Shown here: positions 47,011 through 59,538 of the stretch, in pieces | Layout of the letters: each line of letters begins with the position of its first letter | Position numbering within the stretch: position 1 is the stretch's first letter | Source of the DNA: Rhyzopertha dominica | Taxonomy: Eukaryota; Arthropoda; Insecta; Coleoptera; Bostrichidae | Length of the DNA stretch: 64,000 nucleotides | Assembly: GCA_025024175.1 (NCBI GenBank) | Contig: QCXZ01000001.1 | Span: 11,656,001-11,720,000, forward strand | Direction: 5' to 3' | Made by a program: the position numbers and the translations under genes | The notes under the pieces: generated by a model | What the model was told of the DNA's origin: nothing | What the model saw: only the letters and a program-made list of their open reading frames with translations | Databases searched by the model: none

Positions 47011-47898
47011 ATTCTTCTCAAAAATTAATGTAAGGTTGCGTGGTTGCGACTTGTAGGTGTCAGGCGTTAGTAAACTGATTTTACTTCACGTAGCTCTTTT
47101 TCTTTTTTCTCGTGATGTTGCAATCGGGTACTTTGGCTCTTCACAGTATCCTACAGACCTCCTGTCATATTTCTCCCCTATGTGCTTGGCGTAACTGCAA
47201 AGTTGATTCCTTTTGCAATTGTTTTTTGGATTATTCCATAGCAATAAGCGTTAAAATACTACTGGTTTGCTAATTTGAACAATTATGCATTTTTTATAAT
47301 AATAAAGTTACCTACCAATGGTGGACACCACTGTAAGCTTTTTTAATATTCTACAAAATGTTTAAAATCGCTATGTAATTTTGTAGCTTTACCAATATTA
47401 ACAGCATTCATGGTGGTCAGTGACCGAAAGTGTATTATGTGTTGTGTTGGGAATTCTTTTAGGAGAACACCAGAACAAACGTCCACGCTATAAGCTGTTT
47501 ATTCAGGAACTGTACAAATGGCGCGGAGCGCGGTTCACTGGTGGTAGTCGTGATTACAGTCACGCTACCGTGCATTACACTTCCTAGCTTCCTAACTTCC
47601 TAACATTATGCTTTAATTACATTAAAGGCTGTGGAATTAGACACTGCTGCTTCTATTATTCGACACTTCAGCCTGTAGGACTACCCTTTACGAAACTACG
47701 TACATTCATTAAATGAATTTTTCGAGAATAAAATTACTCCAGACAATCCAGAAGTAGCTAATCAATTATGTTGAAAAAGATTTGAAACAGTAATGTGTAC
47801 ATCTGGTTAGGCGTTTTGTTTCTCCCTGCTTTGGTCAGATATATACCAATGTTCCTCATTAGAAGTTGTTGACTGTTATTAACATTTTGGTAAATGTA
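47011..47898. other. No gene; possible LTR-like piece at about 47455-47620
   Basis: 47455-47620 is locally GC-rich, with GCGCGGAGCGCGGTTC and a CTTCCTAGCTTCCTAACTTC run, in the style of a solo LTR edge. No second copy or flanking duplication was found, so it is left unnamed. Confidence 0.3.
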
Positions 47899-48218
47899 CA
47901 GGGCTTCTATAAATGATTCATTCAACGCGAGCGGCGTTGATTTCTCAATTGTTTGTGCCGCCTTTTTGTACTGAAAGTTGCAGATCAATGTTACCCCACA
48001 GCTCCAAAATGTCAGCTGTCTGCAACCTTAAAGTTACACTACAGAATGTGTGGAAAAAGCACACTCCCAGGCGCTTTCTCATATTAAAATACACATATCA
48101 AATAATATAAAAATCGACAGATGACAAGTATACGTCGCTTTCCTGAGAGGGGGCAAATTGATTTAATCGATAATTTCGAGAAGCGCCCTGGATGTATGAA
48201 TCATTTATAGAAACCCTG
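47899..48218 (+). mobile_element. MITE family A, complete 320-bp reference copy
   Basis: Ends CAGGGCTTCTATAAATGATT and ATCATTTATAGAAACCCTG are inverted repeats of about 24 bp, with TA on both sides (47897-47898 and 48219-48220). The interior has GCGGCGTTGATTTC, TGCCGCCTTTTTGTA, TTTCTCATATTAAAATA, ATCGACAGATGACAAGTAT and AAATTGATTTAATCGATAA, used to recognise the other copies. TA duplication suggests mobilisation by a Tc1/mariner-type transposase. Non-coding. Confidence 0.9.
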
Positions 48219-51200
48219 TATATTGAAGATTTCCTAGTAAACATTGCAACATGTGGTGTATTTTTACAAATAGTTGCCTCTCTGACTCTGATGTGTCAAC
48301 AGAATTTTACATTTACACACATTCACTCACATTTAAATATACTTCTTAGTCTTTGCAAAATTAAAGAAATATGAACAATGTCTGATCTATAAATCACATA
48401 CTAAGAATAAACTTTTACAACGTAAAATCCGTGAATTTGGGGTTTTTGTCATAAATCCTATTTGGGTGGAACGGAGTAGAATTGAAACGAATGTTTTTCT
48501 TTGGGGGCTTAAGACCTAAGTAGCATTAAATATCACATAATACTGATTCCTCAGTTTCCTGAAATACTCGTCCAAGCCGATTAGTTTACCGTTTTTCTTT
48601 TGTTCCCGTCCTTAACGTATCATCTAGATTAACAATTCCTCCTTGAATTTCAAAGTAGAGTTTTGCATGGTAATCGTTGTTTGCCATCGGCCGGAACGTA
48701 CAATTTGCATAATCCAAGGAAGTGTAGGATTTATATTTTTATTATTTGAATTATTAAAAATGCAAAAGAAAACACCGCCGAGCATTTACATGTAAATGTG
48801 CAGCTCGTTGGGAGAATTATAGCCCGGAGAAATGCTTACTGGAATAAGCTGCTTCTTGAAAAGCTGGCAAAGTGCGCGGGTACACAGCTTGCAACAAAGA
48901 AAAATCTGTAAAATTGGGCACTTACGTTGGACTTTAAGGGCCATACCATAGTTAAAGGAGCAAGTGTGCAGTCGAAAGCTAGACGACCTGTAATAATAAA
49001 GTAAGACTTGTTAAATCGACGCGCACATAAATTTATTGATCATTTGAATTGTCTTGAAGATTATGTAGTTTAATAATAAGCGTTTGATGTTTGCGGGGTA
49101 ACCTTACTATCATAATAATCAACACTTTATGAATTTAGCTGTAACCTTGTGTAATTTTCACATCTAAACATTACGTTGCACATTTATCTTGTATAGCTAT
49201 TACTTAATACAGGGTCCTTTTAATTTCTTTGACATCACTTGCACGTAATAAACATGCTTTCTTAATGTACTCCTTTAAGTTCCAAAGAACATTTTTAGAG
49301 CATCTCAGGTTTTATATAATGTTTGCATTTCATTTTTAGAATTTTATTACACATAACCTCATAGAACAAAAAAATGTTATATACGGGGTAGCTGTAACTT
49401 TGTTATGGGTTAAAAAAAAGTGAAGTAAAACGCTATAACTTAAAAATATATTCATTTAGACTTATATATGCAACTCTTATTTTAGGGTTTTGCAAAAATT
49501 TGACATTTGCAGCATATTAAACAATGACAAATATTTTGGAAAATAAGAAAGACAGCAATACGCGGTTTGCTCCATCAAAAGAAAAAAATCTGTTAACAAT
49601 TTTTGCATATTAATTTTTGTATTCCCGAAAGTTGTATCATTGATAACTTGATTGTTTTAAATAGATCGATATTATTTGTTTTACATGGGCAAAGAGAGAT
49701 AGTTTTTCTCTTTTGATTTTATTTATACACGTATAGGCCTATCTTTAACAGTTTTGTATTAGCAATTTTAATAAAAAAACTTATTACTAATATTATTGTT
49801 TCTTATATATTGTTTTGTAACATAGAAAATGGGTGATAATGCAGATAAAAGAAGTCTACAGAATCAATAATTAATTGATAAATGTAAATTACATCAAATC
49901 AATTAGTAATATTAATAAAAATGATTAAGAAATTAAAGAACTTTTACTGAAAAACAGGCGACTTATCAGATTCATCTGTGTTCCTATATTATTTGATTTA
50001 AAAATTTCGTACTTGTCCAGAGAACACTAGATTATACATTCATTCATAAAATTTGTTTCATATTATTGATCCGCGAGAGCGCAAAACAAACACAGTGCAA
50101 ACAAAAAATACAAAAGAAAAGCAACAAAATTAACAGAACAGCAAAATAATTGTTGTAGGTCCTTTTCGGTATTTTTTTACTATATGCATGGCTACTGCGA
50201 TGTAAAAAAGCGGTAAAACAAAATTGCTAGTTAATAATAATAATAATGCGAATTGCTAATGCATCAAAAACGGTTAAGCATAGATTTATACGTGTGTAAA
50301 TTAAAAAAAATCCGTGTTTGCATATGTAAAAAGACTACACAGTTCTGTTAAAAAAATAGCCATGACACTACACCGAAATTTAAAAATTGACGAGCAAATT
50401 TTGTGAATATAATTTTTTTTCATGTTTTGACAGAACCGACGAATAATTCTTAATGCGCTGCAAACGTAAAATTTTTAAATGTAACGAAATAACGACAAAA
50501 TGGCCTACTGTAGGCAACAGCATGTATTAACAAAATGCCCTTTAATAATATATAGAGGACTTATATAAATAAAGATATTTTTAGGTTATATGCTTCAAAA
50601 ATAAGTTAGAGTTTGTTTTTGTCTTTTTGCTAAAACTCATAGTAAAGAAGCTACAAAAGTATGCCACACTAACATAACACCCTGTATAGCAATGCAGAAT
50701 TATTATTTCGCTAGTTTTATTTCACATAGAACATACCAAAATACGTATTACGTTTTCTACTGTTACATCTTCTAATAAAGATGATCTTAGAAACGGATAA
50801 GCATTAACGGTCCTTGTTGTGTTACTCGATTGTATGTAACTATAGTAATAGAAGATAAAATAAAGGCAAATAAAGGTGGTTGTTGGATAATTGTGTCGTT
50901 CGGTCACGTACATGCAATCTCCACAGAGCGAGTGTTTGGGATTACTGATAATTTCCAATATTTGTATAATTTGTTAGCGTACGTTTTAATCAAACAATCA
51001 AAAACAAACAGCTGTAAATTGCCCTGCTCGCTCGCTGTACGTGCTACGTGCATAGCTGACGCTTTGGCTTTGGGAAAGAGATTTACGGTTTACCACAATA
51101 TTTATTTTGCGGTTGAAATAAAATTTGCCATTTTTATTGGATCCTACTACAAGTATATTCAAATATATTGATTGATTGTGGCAAGCATAGTAAAGAGTCA

Positions 51201-51640
51201 CGACAGTAATTGCCAAAACGATTGGGTCCGTTTTATAACATCATGCCATGCAAAAATTGCAATACATTTTTGAGGAACTCTTTAATTTGTTTGTGTTCCA
51301 TATGCCACAGTATCTTCTACTCTGGAGTTGTTCAGGAGTAGTCCTAGGTGGAAAAGCTTTCTGCAGTTTCTATTTTAGTATTGACGAGGACAAGTTTTAT
51401 GCCGCACTTTGGAGGCTATTTTGTAAAAATCGCTTATGTCATCTAACGATGGCTTTGCAAACTACCCTGGTACGATTTGAAAGTATAGCAACCTATATTA
51501 CCGATTTGCTGTTCATTTGTTGCATTTCATCTAGCACTGTCTTTAGGAATTACGATGTAGGTTGTAAGGGTAGTGTAGTTATATATAAAAAAAAAGAACG
51601 TCTTTATTTCAAATTTTATTGTTGGTGAACATGTTAGATA
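48219..51640. other. No gene recognised
   Basis: 48660-48960 is a unique, less AT-rich island. 49150-50700 is very AT-rich. Open frames at 50830-51171 (113 codons, +) and 51248-51628 (126 codons, +) show no known domain, ordinary start context or repeat match; I regard them as chance. Confidence 0.35.
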
Positions 51641-51654
51641 GGTCCTCTAAATTC

Positions 51655-52030
51655 GCGGCGTCAAAGATCTGGAAAACACAGAAACGATGGCTTTATCTCT
51701 TAAAAGTTTTTATTGGAGACTTTTTGTTGTCCTGGGCGATGGGAATCTTCTGAACGGTGAAATTCACGAACAGCAGTGGCTTGGTTTCCGAACGGAAGGC
51801 TATTGTTAATATCGGTGTAGTTCATCCATCGTGAATCAAAGCTGTATTTGATATATAGTGATCTACACGACAGGTTATCCTGGATTCAATAAACATATAG
51901 CCATAGCGGTCGTAGTGATTAGTAAAGTCATCTGACTAGTTCTAGACCAAAACTCGACCTTTGTCGTCTTGGACGGAATTACGCCATTCGGCGACCATTA
52001 ACCACGCTGCTTTCTCCTAATGAGGTAAGG
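51655..52030 (-). pseudogene. Unrecognised coding-like tract on the minus strand
   Basis: Reading the minus strand from about 52025 downwards gives AEWRNSVQDDKGRVLV, then after stops DRYGYMFIESRITCRVDHYI. A shifted frame gives DSRWMNYTDINNSLPFGNQA and REFHRSEDSHRPGQQ, ending at a stop at 51700-51702. The hydrophilic, mixed composition differs from random AT-rich frames here and suggests a decayed protein-coding copy, either a processed pseudogene or a retroelement gag-like piece. I do not recognise the family. Confidence 0.3.
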
Positions 52031-53939
52031 GAATCTTTGGTATGTCGGAAAGTATGCCTAAGATTTGCCAATAACCGTTTCTTCATAGACATCCCTTTCA
52101 TTTAGGCTCTTTTTTACTCCATCCTTGGCCCGGCCGAGATATTGGTGCGTCCTTCCTTTAGAGACGTCACCACATACGTCATCACACCCCTACGTCATCG
52201 GACGTACCAGCAGTCATCAGCATCCCGTCGGATAAACAGGGCATCGAAGATCACTGGCGAAGGGAACCTGAAAGGAGCATGACGATGAGTACCTAGAATA
52301 TAACACATTTTGCGGTCGTTAGGTATAAACTAAATAACATACTTACCTGGATTAGTTTCATTTAATCGATACTGTTATCGGTTTAGTATCCACCGACGTA
52401 CTTACGCGTTAGTATTAGTATTCCCCGATATATAGAGCTATATTGCACAATATCAGGTTGACTTGTATTTGAGGACACCAGTGCGCACTCGTTAGGGGTA
52501 ATTTACGTTATAATTCACTTGTCACAGTCACCATCACTTTACTTATAGTCACAATCACTTGTAGAGAGTTGTTTTAATATAAAAGTGAGGACGTTCTACA
52601 TCTTGCGTTTTTCTTTTCAACGTGTAATGTTAGAAGCTTATCACACACTATTATATCACTGAACCCCACCGTCTCCACTGAGTTAGCAGTGTCTCAGACG
52701 GGAGGCACTTTAAAAATTTGTGTGACGGTTCACGTTGCTGACTCCCCGTCTAAACGTTGTAATAATAAAGTTGACATTTNGAGTAAACCCGTTACAAGGT
52801 TGCTACAATAATTGGTAAATACAGAGACGTTTGAGACCATTGGAAAAGCCTAGTGAGAAAAGACGCCAGTGAAATAAAATTACTTGCAAAGGTTATTTTT
52901 TTCTCATATACATTTTAGCTCAAAGTTAATTACCTCCTGTTCCACGTAACTGAAAATAGAGGTTTCAACATCAGGCTTACAGATTTATCAAATATAGAGC
53001 TTCCAATGGATTTGTGGAAGGAAGTATTAAATTTGCTTGTCTAAAAAGCTGTTTGAAGACCTTGTGTCTGTGAAGTGAGAAGAACATTTGGTTACGGGGG
53101 TTCGAAGATACAGCCCACCCACATTTGTTTTAATTATTGGAGGTGTCAAAACTTATGGACACCTCATGAATGGCGTATAAACTGCACATATTATTTTCTC
53201 AGGCGTACTTATCGGCATCACTTTGTTAAAAAATAATGCAATCACTCTTTATTATGAACGAAAACAAAGTACATTGCGTTGCACAAAATGCTTCATATCG
53301 ACATAAAAAAAAGAAGTAAATCAACATTTCAGGTGCCAATATTTGTAATTTGTTTATTATAACCTCAAAAATTAATGCGAAATGTGCTTTACTGGCATAT
53401 CAAAGGACTAGCGCCATCGGCAGGGTCACAAGGTCATTCAAATTTGACAATCAGGATTGTCAGATAGGACTTAAAATTTTGCCAGTAACTACCAATAATA
53501 CCGTAAAAGAATCAATATACATTTGACAAGAAATTTACAAATAAAACCCACTAGAGCGGATTATATCAGATCTCGTTTGATATTAACAAGATTTTGGTGT
53601 GAAGCTATTTTCATATCCCCAGTTTCTAATAAGTAGTGCAATCTAGCAACCCTGCTTCGCACAAATCGTTTGTTGACTGTTGAGATCCCAGAGCAAGGAA
53701 ACTCGAACTTGCCGGTGGCGGCTCCCATCCCCATTGGACGAACAAAGGTAGTGGTACTACGTATGTAGGGTATGCGCCAAAATTAGTTTGCGTTTTTCGA
53801 TGAGGCATAGCTCTAGCTGAAAAATGTTCGTAGTAGTGTAAATGAAGTTGTGTTGTGTGCTGCTGCTGGAAATGCGCCTCTCTACGGATGAAAAAATATT
53901 TATAGTTGAGTAGTAGCGGTCGTGAAGGTGGACCGAGTT
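52031..53939. other. No gene recognised
   Basis: 52110-52260 contains clustered ACGTCA words (ACGTCACC, ACGTCATCAC, ACGTCATCGGACGT). A 131-codon minus frame at 53626-54021 overlaps the transposase relic on the other strand and is not accepted. One ambiguous base near 52780. Confidence 0.35.
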
Positions 53940-54840
53940 TGAAAGAGGTGGCAGAACGATTCCTAAAGGAGTTTATTAAGACGGCACCGTGTAACACAGT
54001 TATGCTGTCTACTGGTATCAAATTTCGCCGTTCTGGTAGTGTACTGTGTCAATGAAAAAGGAAGCCCGGTCGACCACAAACTGTTTCGACAAATGAAAAT
54101 CGCGCATGTGTTTTTCAGCATTGCATGCGCCCCGACGAAGTCTACGACTGAAGACCTTGAAACTAAACGTCAGTGGTACGTCCGATCACCGCACAGGATA
54201 CAGATTGGACAACGCTTGACAGAGCCAGATATGCGAGCTAGGATGGTGTACTTTGTAACATTTTTGGCCATGATGCACGAGGATCCACATTTCTTGAATA
54301 ATGCGTGGTTCTCCGATGAAAGTCACATTAACTTGAACGGCTACATCAATCGCCAGACAACTTGCTCATCTCAGCACATCTTTTATTAGGCCCCTATTTC
54401 ATTGAAGATGAGGAAGGCAATGCTCTTACCGTCACCCAGGAACGCTATGGGGTTTAGTGATCGAGCCATTTCTTCAGGATTTAAGAAGGGTTTGTCGTGC
54501 AAGGAACATTCATATGAGTATACAATGGTATCAACAGGACGGGGCGACCATCCATACCTCCCGAGAATCCCTAGTCATGCTATAGGCAAACTTTCAAGAA
54601 CGAATCATTTCACGTAGTACTACCTTCCCATACCCATCCCATTCCCCCGATCTTACGACACCTGATAACTACTTGTGGGGGAATGTTAAAGGAGAGTGTG
54701 TTCAACTGTGAAGATCCACCAACAACTGTACCTGCATTACGTGAGCAAATCGTCTCCTTTTGCAGGAGCCTGGAGCAACTTTTTTTCCTAGCTGTAAAAT
54801 TATCAAGTCGATATCTTGATCGATTTCTGAATTAATTGCC
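53940..54840 (+). pseudogene. Tc-like DDE transposase relic (DEAHFHLNG-type insect family)
   Basis: Pieces in order, in several frames: FRRSGSV, then KRKPGRPQTVSTNEN (HTH-linker region, about 54025-54100). A 116-codon frame (54039-54389) continues with HRIQIGQRLTEPDMRARM and HEDPHFLNNAWFSDESHINLNGYIN, where SDE holds the first catalytic Asp. Then GPYFIEDEEGNALTV, IQWYQQDGATIHTSRES (second catalytic Asp, about 54525) and SHSPDLTTPDNYLWGNVKGE (third acidic residue, about 54640). At least three frameshifts. This family typically has VWFSDEAHFHLNGYVN and QQDGATCHTA at these sites. TIRs not identified. Confidence 0.88.
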
Positions 54841-55239
54841 ACTTCTACGTCACATTACTCTTCAATACGGATGGAAATGAAGTCTTCTAAATTAGTTTCT
54901 GTTTGGAGCCACTGCATCCTTAACAAGTACAAATGGAGAAGCAGTGTAGTACCAACTTTGTGACAACTGCAGTTTCTAGAACAACTTTTGGTATATTAGT
55001 AGCAAATTATTTAAAGAAAAAATGCTTCATGCGCAGGTGGTTGCATTGTTGTTGTTAGTAGTAGACAAGGCTACTAAAGTTTACATGTTAGGCTCGTATT
55101 AGTACATCTTTATTTAGGTCAAATGTACAGTGCCGATATCAGTAATAGGCACGAATGTCAAACGAGGAAAATGCTTAATTAAATCTGTTACTAGATACAA
55201 TCCTCTTTTTTTACTTAAGCTCTTATGCGTCTTGATATT

Positions 55240-55806
55240 AAGTAAGAATTTAGATGGCAATGCCATCTGTCAGCATTACACTGACATGATGACAAAGCCA
55301 CCTAGCTGCCTTAACGGGTACTACTTCCTAAAGGAAGTGACCTGTAGCCTGACAAATTGGCATGCAACTGCATACTTCAATTTGACAGCAGGCCCCCACG
55401 ACACCTTTTGCTAGCGGGCAAGAACCGACATACATTAAAATGCATGTCTATGCTGTGCTGTCTGCACCTCAACCAACTGCAGATAGATCTATTTCGCTGT
55501 CATTACAGCTCATCAGTGCAGTTTAGGTCTAGTGCAGACAGCACGGCATAGAACTGGTTTTGCCTATATACCAAAGCAATGGTATGATGTAAGTAAGAAT
55601 TTAGATTGCAATGCCATCTGTCAGCATTACACTGACATGATGACAAAGCCAACTAGCTGCCTTAACGGGTACTACTTCCTAAATGAAGTGACCTGTAGCC
55701 TGACAAATTGGCATGCAACTGCATACTTCAATTTGACAGTAGGCCCCCACGGCACTTTTTGCTAGCGGGCAAGGACCGACATACATTAAAATGCATGTCT
55801 ATGCTG
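55240..55806 (-). repeat. 351-bp repeat family, tandem array of about 1.6 units, minus orientation
   Basis: AGTAAGAATTTAGATGGCAA starts at 55241 and its counterpart at 55592, again exactly 351 bases apart. The units are collinear, with GCAATGCCATCTGTCAGC, TACTTCCTAAAGGAAGTG and the full 19-base stem word TATGCTGTGCTGTCTGCAC. The array stops at about 55806 inside the second unit's stem. Open frames of 94, 64 and 77 codons across it are repeat shadows. Confidence 0.92.
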
Positions 55807-55985
55807 TGCATTGCCATCTAAATTCTTACTTACATCATACCATTGATTTGGTATATAGGCAAAACCAGTTATATGTTGTGTTGTCTGCACTAGACCTAAA
55901 CTGCACTGATGAGCTGTAATAACAGCGAAATAGATCTATATGCAGTTGGTTGAGGTGCAGACAGCACAGCATAGACATGCATTTT
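55807..55985 (+). repeat. 351-bp repeat family, partial unit in inverted orientation
   Basis: It starts CATTGCCATCTAAATTCTTA directly after CTATGCTGTG of the minus-strand array and runs to the standard terminus GACATGCATTTTAA. It includes both stem arms. Confidence 0.9.
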
Positions 55986-58259
55986 AACTTGATATTCTTT
56001 TTTTTTTGTCTGACGGCTTCAACAATAACAACCTACATATTAATAATAACAAAACTTTACCTGTGCTTTTTAACACATATGCCTCCGCTTTGTCCCCATA
56101 ACTTTTGCCTAAATGTCTTCTTCACATTCAGATGCTTTGAAATGCTTGCGGCACATTCTTGTAGTTTTTGTATTTGAGAGAAGCTATTTATGCAAATAGC
56201 TACGCTATATATCATCGCTGGCATCTGAAATAAGGCAATATTGAAATTCTTGCAATGTACGTTGAAACTATTACCGTTTTAATTGAACACCCATTTATTG
56301 TCAGCGAAAAGTTTATCCAATATTTGGTACGGTAATAGTTCGCTCTAAACAATAGACTTACAAATTTTAACGTTTTGCAGGCAGAAAAACGACCAACAAG
56401 CGTTATTCGAGTGACAACCGTTAAATACACTCACACAACTCGTACGGTAGGCATCGCGTAACGTCATCCAAGTTATCAACCTCGAGTAGTAGACCATTCG
56501 TTGTATTTTGGTGATCTCTGACCAACGTCAAATCTTTAACGCATTAGCTAATCCTGCCCGTTTCTAATCAGTATCATTACTGTGATGTAATTCAAGTAGC
56601 TGCGGTAGAGTGACGAATTGCTCTGGACCGCATTCGATCTGGTGTAGTGCAGGACATGTAACATGCATATTCCATTTTATTGTTTGTCCCTGTCCCCTCC
56701 GTGTGATGTACCCCGTCAAATAATCCATACGACAATGTAGCCAGTGCCAATACATTTCCAATCAGTTATCCCCATCAGCCGTTCAATCCCCATACATCTC
56801 CCATCACAGTCTGTCATAATTTAATTTCCCCGGAAAGCCCGGAAACTGCGGAAGGGGAACACCGGAGCGAAATCCCTTTATTGTGTTTAATTTCTTTTTT
56901 CTTCCCGGCGCGCACGCCGAATGAATGCTAATCCTGGCCAGTTCATGCCCGACAATGGGGGAAAGGATTACTGTACCAACGCGCTATTTTCCAGATGACC
57001 TCTAAGCCGCGGCCTCCCCCGATCCCCGACGCCGTCGCGACGCGTGTTAAGTCCGTGATGTACGAGCGCCCTCTATTTGCATGCCGAAGGTCCGTGCACG
57101 TACTATGTGCTTTTTTTGCTGGTAACGCGAGCCGGGCTTTGAGCTTCGCGGAAATATACAAAATATATTTTAGGCAGATTTATTTCTGTCTGGAGCGATG
57201 CAGCACGCTAAATGAGTTTAAAGCAGTTGGCTATTTCGTCGGAACGCAAACTCAAAAGTCTGTTGTGGTTTACTTCAGTATTATAAGGACATATTGGTAC
57301 ATAATGCATAAATGTATTAGCGCACACCGGAAAGATGGGGAAGGTCAGGCGCTAACCAGTTTGCAAAAATGGGAATAAAGGTTTAAAACGGTTTTATATT
57401 AGTGCTTCTGACGAAACCGAGACTGAACATACGAGACTTCGAGAGTCTCGTTTTTTGCACAAATATATGTATAAAAAGGTGGGATTAAATTGTTTACACT
57501 AGTGACGACGGTTTCAAACTTGACACTTTTAAATGTAAATAACACAATTATCATATTCATACCCATTATTTTAGTTCACTAAATTAGCATAATATAATTT
57601 AATAACTTACCCAAACCTAATTCTATTACTTACATAATGTTAGTACTGTTTTAATTCAAGTAGTAATAAAATAGTGAGCGGTAAAGCCCTGCAGATTATA
57701 TAGCGAGTTTTTATTTGAAAGATTTTACATGTTTACAAGAACAGTAAACTACTAGTCAAGTACAAGTACTAGGGCTATGGAAAAAGCAAATTTTCAGAAA
57801 GAGCTTAAAAGCATATTATAAAATATTACCCGCATATCTATGCAAAATTCACAAAAACAGCGAAAATATTTACCGTATAACTACATATTGTGCCAAAATT
57901 CACGCAACACTAAAAGACTTTGCAAGGATATGAATCAGGCAGAAGTTTCTCTTTTGTCACATCACTTACTTAACGTTTCGCTTAACGTTTCTCATTTTAT
58001 AATTTATGAATTCTAATTTTACAATATCAATTTCAGGGTTGTCATATTTACATTCTGTTAGTTAATCTAGTGGCCAACGACTTTAGCGATGAATTAGATT
58101 TATCAACAATTTATTTCAACGAAAATTTTAATTCAACAAACGTTTAAAATTAAAAATCTTTCATTTATATGTATAAATCTACGCCATTGAGCTTCGCCAT
58201 TTTGGCTAATTGTTATAGCTTTCTTTTTTTTCGTTTTGTTTCTTTTGTATCAAATTGGC
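55986..58259. other. No gene; GC-rich unique island at about 56560-57170
   Basis: 56560-57170 is the most GC-rich unique sequence in the window, with CCCGGCGCGCACGCCG and CGTCGCGACGCG. Open frames across it (127 codons + at 56995-57378; 72 codons - at 56943-57161) have no known domain. A promoter-like or conserved regulatory element is possible, but only composition supports this. Confidence 0.35.
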
Positions 58260-58292
58260 CTAATAAAGAATTGTATTATTATTATTATTAAT
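58170..58292 (+). repeat. Possible LINE 3' end with (ATT)n tail
   Basis: GGCCTAATAAAGAATTGTATTATTATTATTATTAA resembles the 3' terminus of CR1/L2-type elements: an AATAAA signal followed by a short tandem tail. No upstream RT was found, so this could also be an isolated microsatellite. Confidence 0.35.
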
Positions 58293-59016
58293 TCTCATAA
58301 GCTACCTACTATGTATTAAACTTAGTGTATATTGTAATTTGTACTTAGTAGTTTTTATAACCAATGGTCAATGGCAATACAGCGTATATAATGATTTTAG
58401 TATTCACCCCTATAATTTTATTAAAAAAGTACCTTTAACTAAGCTCTACGTTTGTAGATCGTAGTAAAAGTTATATGCGAAGACGTGGTAAAATAATCAT
58501 GTTTGTCCAGAGATACCTATATCAGAATAGTACTAGACAACATTTTTTTAAAACCTATTTTTCTACGATTCTTATAAAACATTGGTTTCTATTTCGGCGA
58601 CGTAAGAAAGTATTTTACAAGAAATAAACCAGACAAGACAAACGTAAAATATAAGAATTAATATCAGTTTCTTCTAAATAATTATAATTGTATGATGGAA
58701 ATAGGTAACTAAATTTTGATTTCAGCACTTGGTTTTAATTGCACAAAAAGCATTGTTAGATTCAATCTAATATTTTGGCCTGACAAATAATTAATAAAAT
58801 ACAATAATACAGTCAAATCAGTTACTATAATTACTACGAAATCAACAAGCCATCTTGCGTGGGTACATAAATACTATGAAGGCTATAGCGCATTACAATA
58901 ATTTGAATGCATTTTGTTGTCAATTATGACCAAATGTGATGGAGCGGATAGCAAAATTTAGTTATTTGCATGATCAACTTGATACTACTATTTATAAAAC
59001 AAAATCTCTCAAATTA

Positions 59017-59020
<4 letters not shown>

Positions 59021-59088
<68 letters not shown>
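59021..59088. repeat. (AT)n microsatellite
   Basis: Uninterrupted AT run of about 68 bases. Confidence 0.95.
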
Positions 59089-59091
<3 letters not shown>

Positions 59092-59408
59092 TGTATGTAA
59101 AAAGATTATAAGAATCTGATAAATAATGGTCATTTTAACATATTTATGCCAGCACAAATCCATTTATCGCATATAGTTTTAGTACGGCTTACAAATATAT
59201 TTGGTGTGCTGCCCTGTTATTTTAAAAGAAAAAGTTACAGAGGACAAACACCGAAATACCAAGCTTAATTAATAAGATATATCTCAGGATATTTACGATG
59301 CACTTTAGTTATAAATATTTCTAATATCGCCATTGATGACATTCTTGTAAAAGGAACATATCGGGATTTCAAAAATATTAGGATTATCACCACTTATCAG
59401 AAACCCAA

Positions 59409-59492
59409 GACTCTCGTCACGAGACCGAGACTAAGTAGTCCGAGACCGAGACCAAAGAAACCATGCATTTCCGAGACCGGAGACCGAGACCA
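59409..59492 (+). repeat. CGAGACC-rich simple repeat
   Basis: Repeated GAGACCGAGAC and CCGAGACCGGAGACCGAGAC words over about 80 bases. A related GAGACTTCGAGAGTCTCG palindrome lies at about 57434-57451. Confidence 0.75.
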
Positions 59493-59538
59493 CGCAAGCA
59501 CTAGTTTATATTTTGTATAAATATATACGAAACCGTGN

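Noticed and set aside
47455..47620. LTR-like edge with GC-rich and CTTCCTAAC repeats
   Set aside because: No partner LTR, primer-binding site or target duplication found.
51248..51628. 126-codon open frame, and the 113-codon frame at 50830-51171
   Set aside because: Aromatic/cysteine-rich chance composition with no motif and no splice-site or homology support.
53626..54021. 131-codon minus-strand frame
   Set aside because: It overlaps the transposase relic on the plus strand and has no recognisable content.
55130..55765. Open frames of 94, 64 and 77 codons sharing peptide segments
   Set aside because: They repeat because the 351-bp DNA unit repeats; no protein family and no reading-frame conservation between units.
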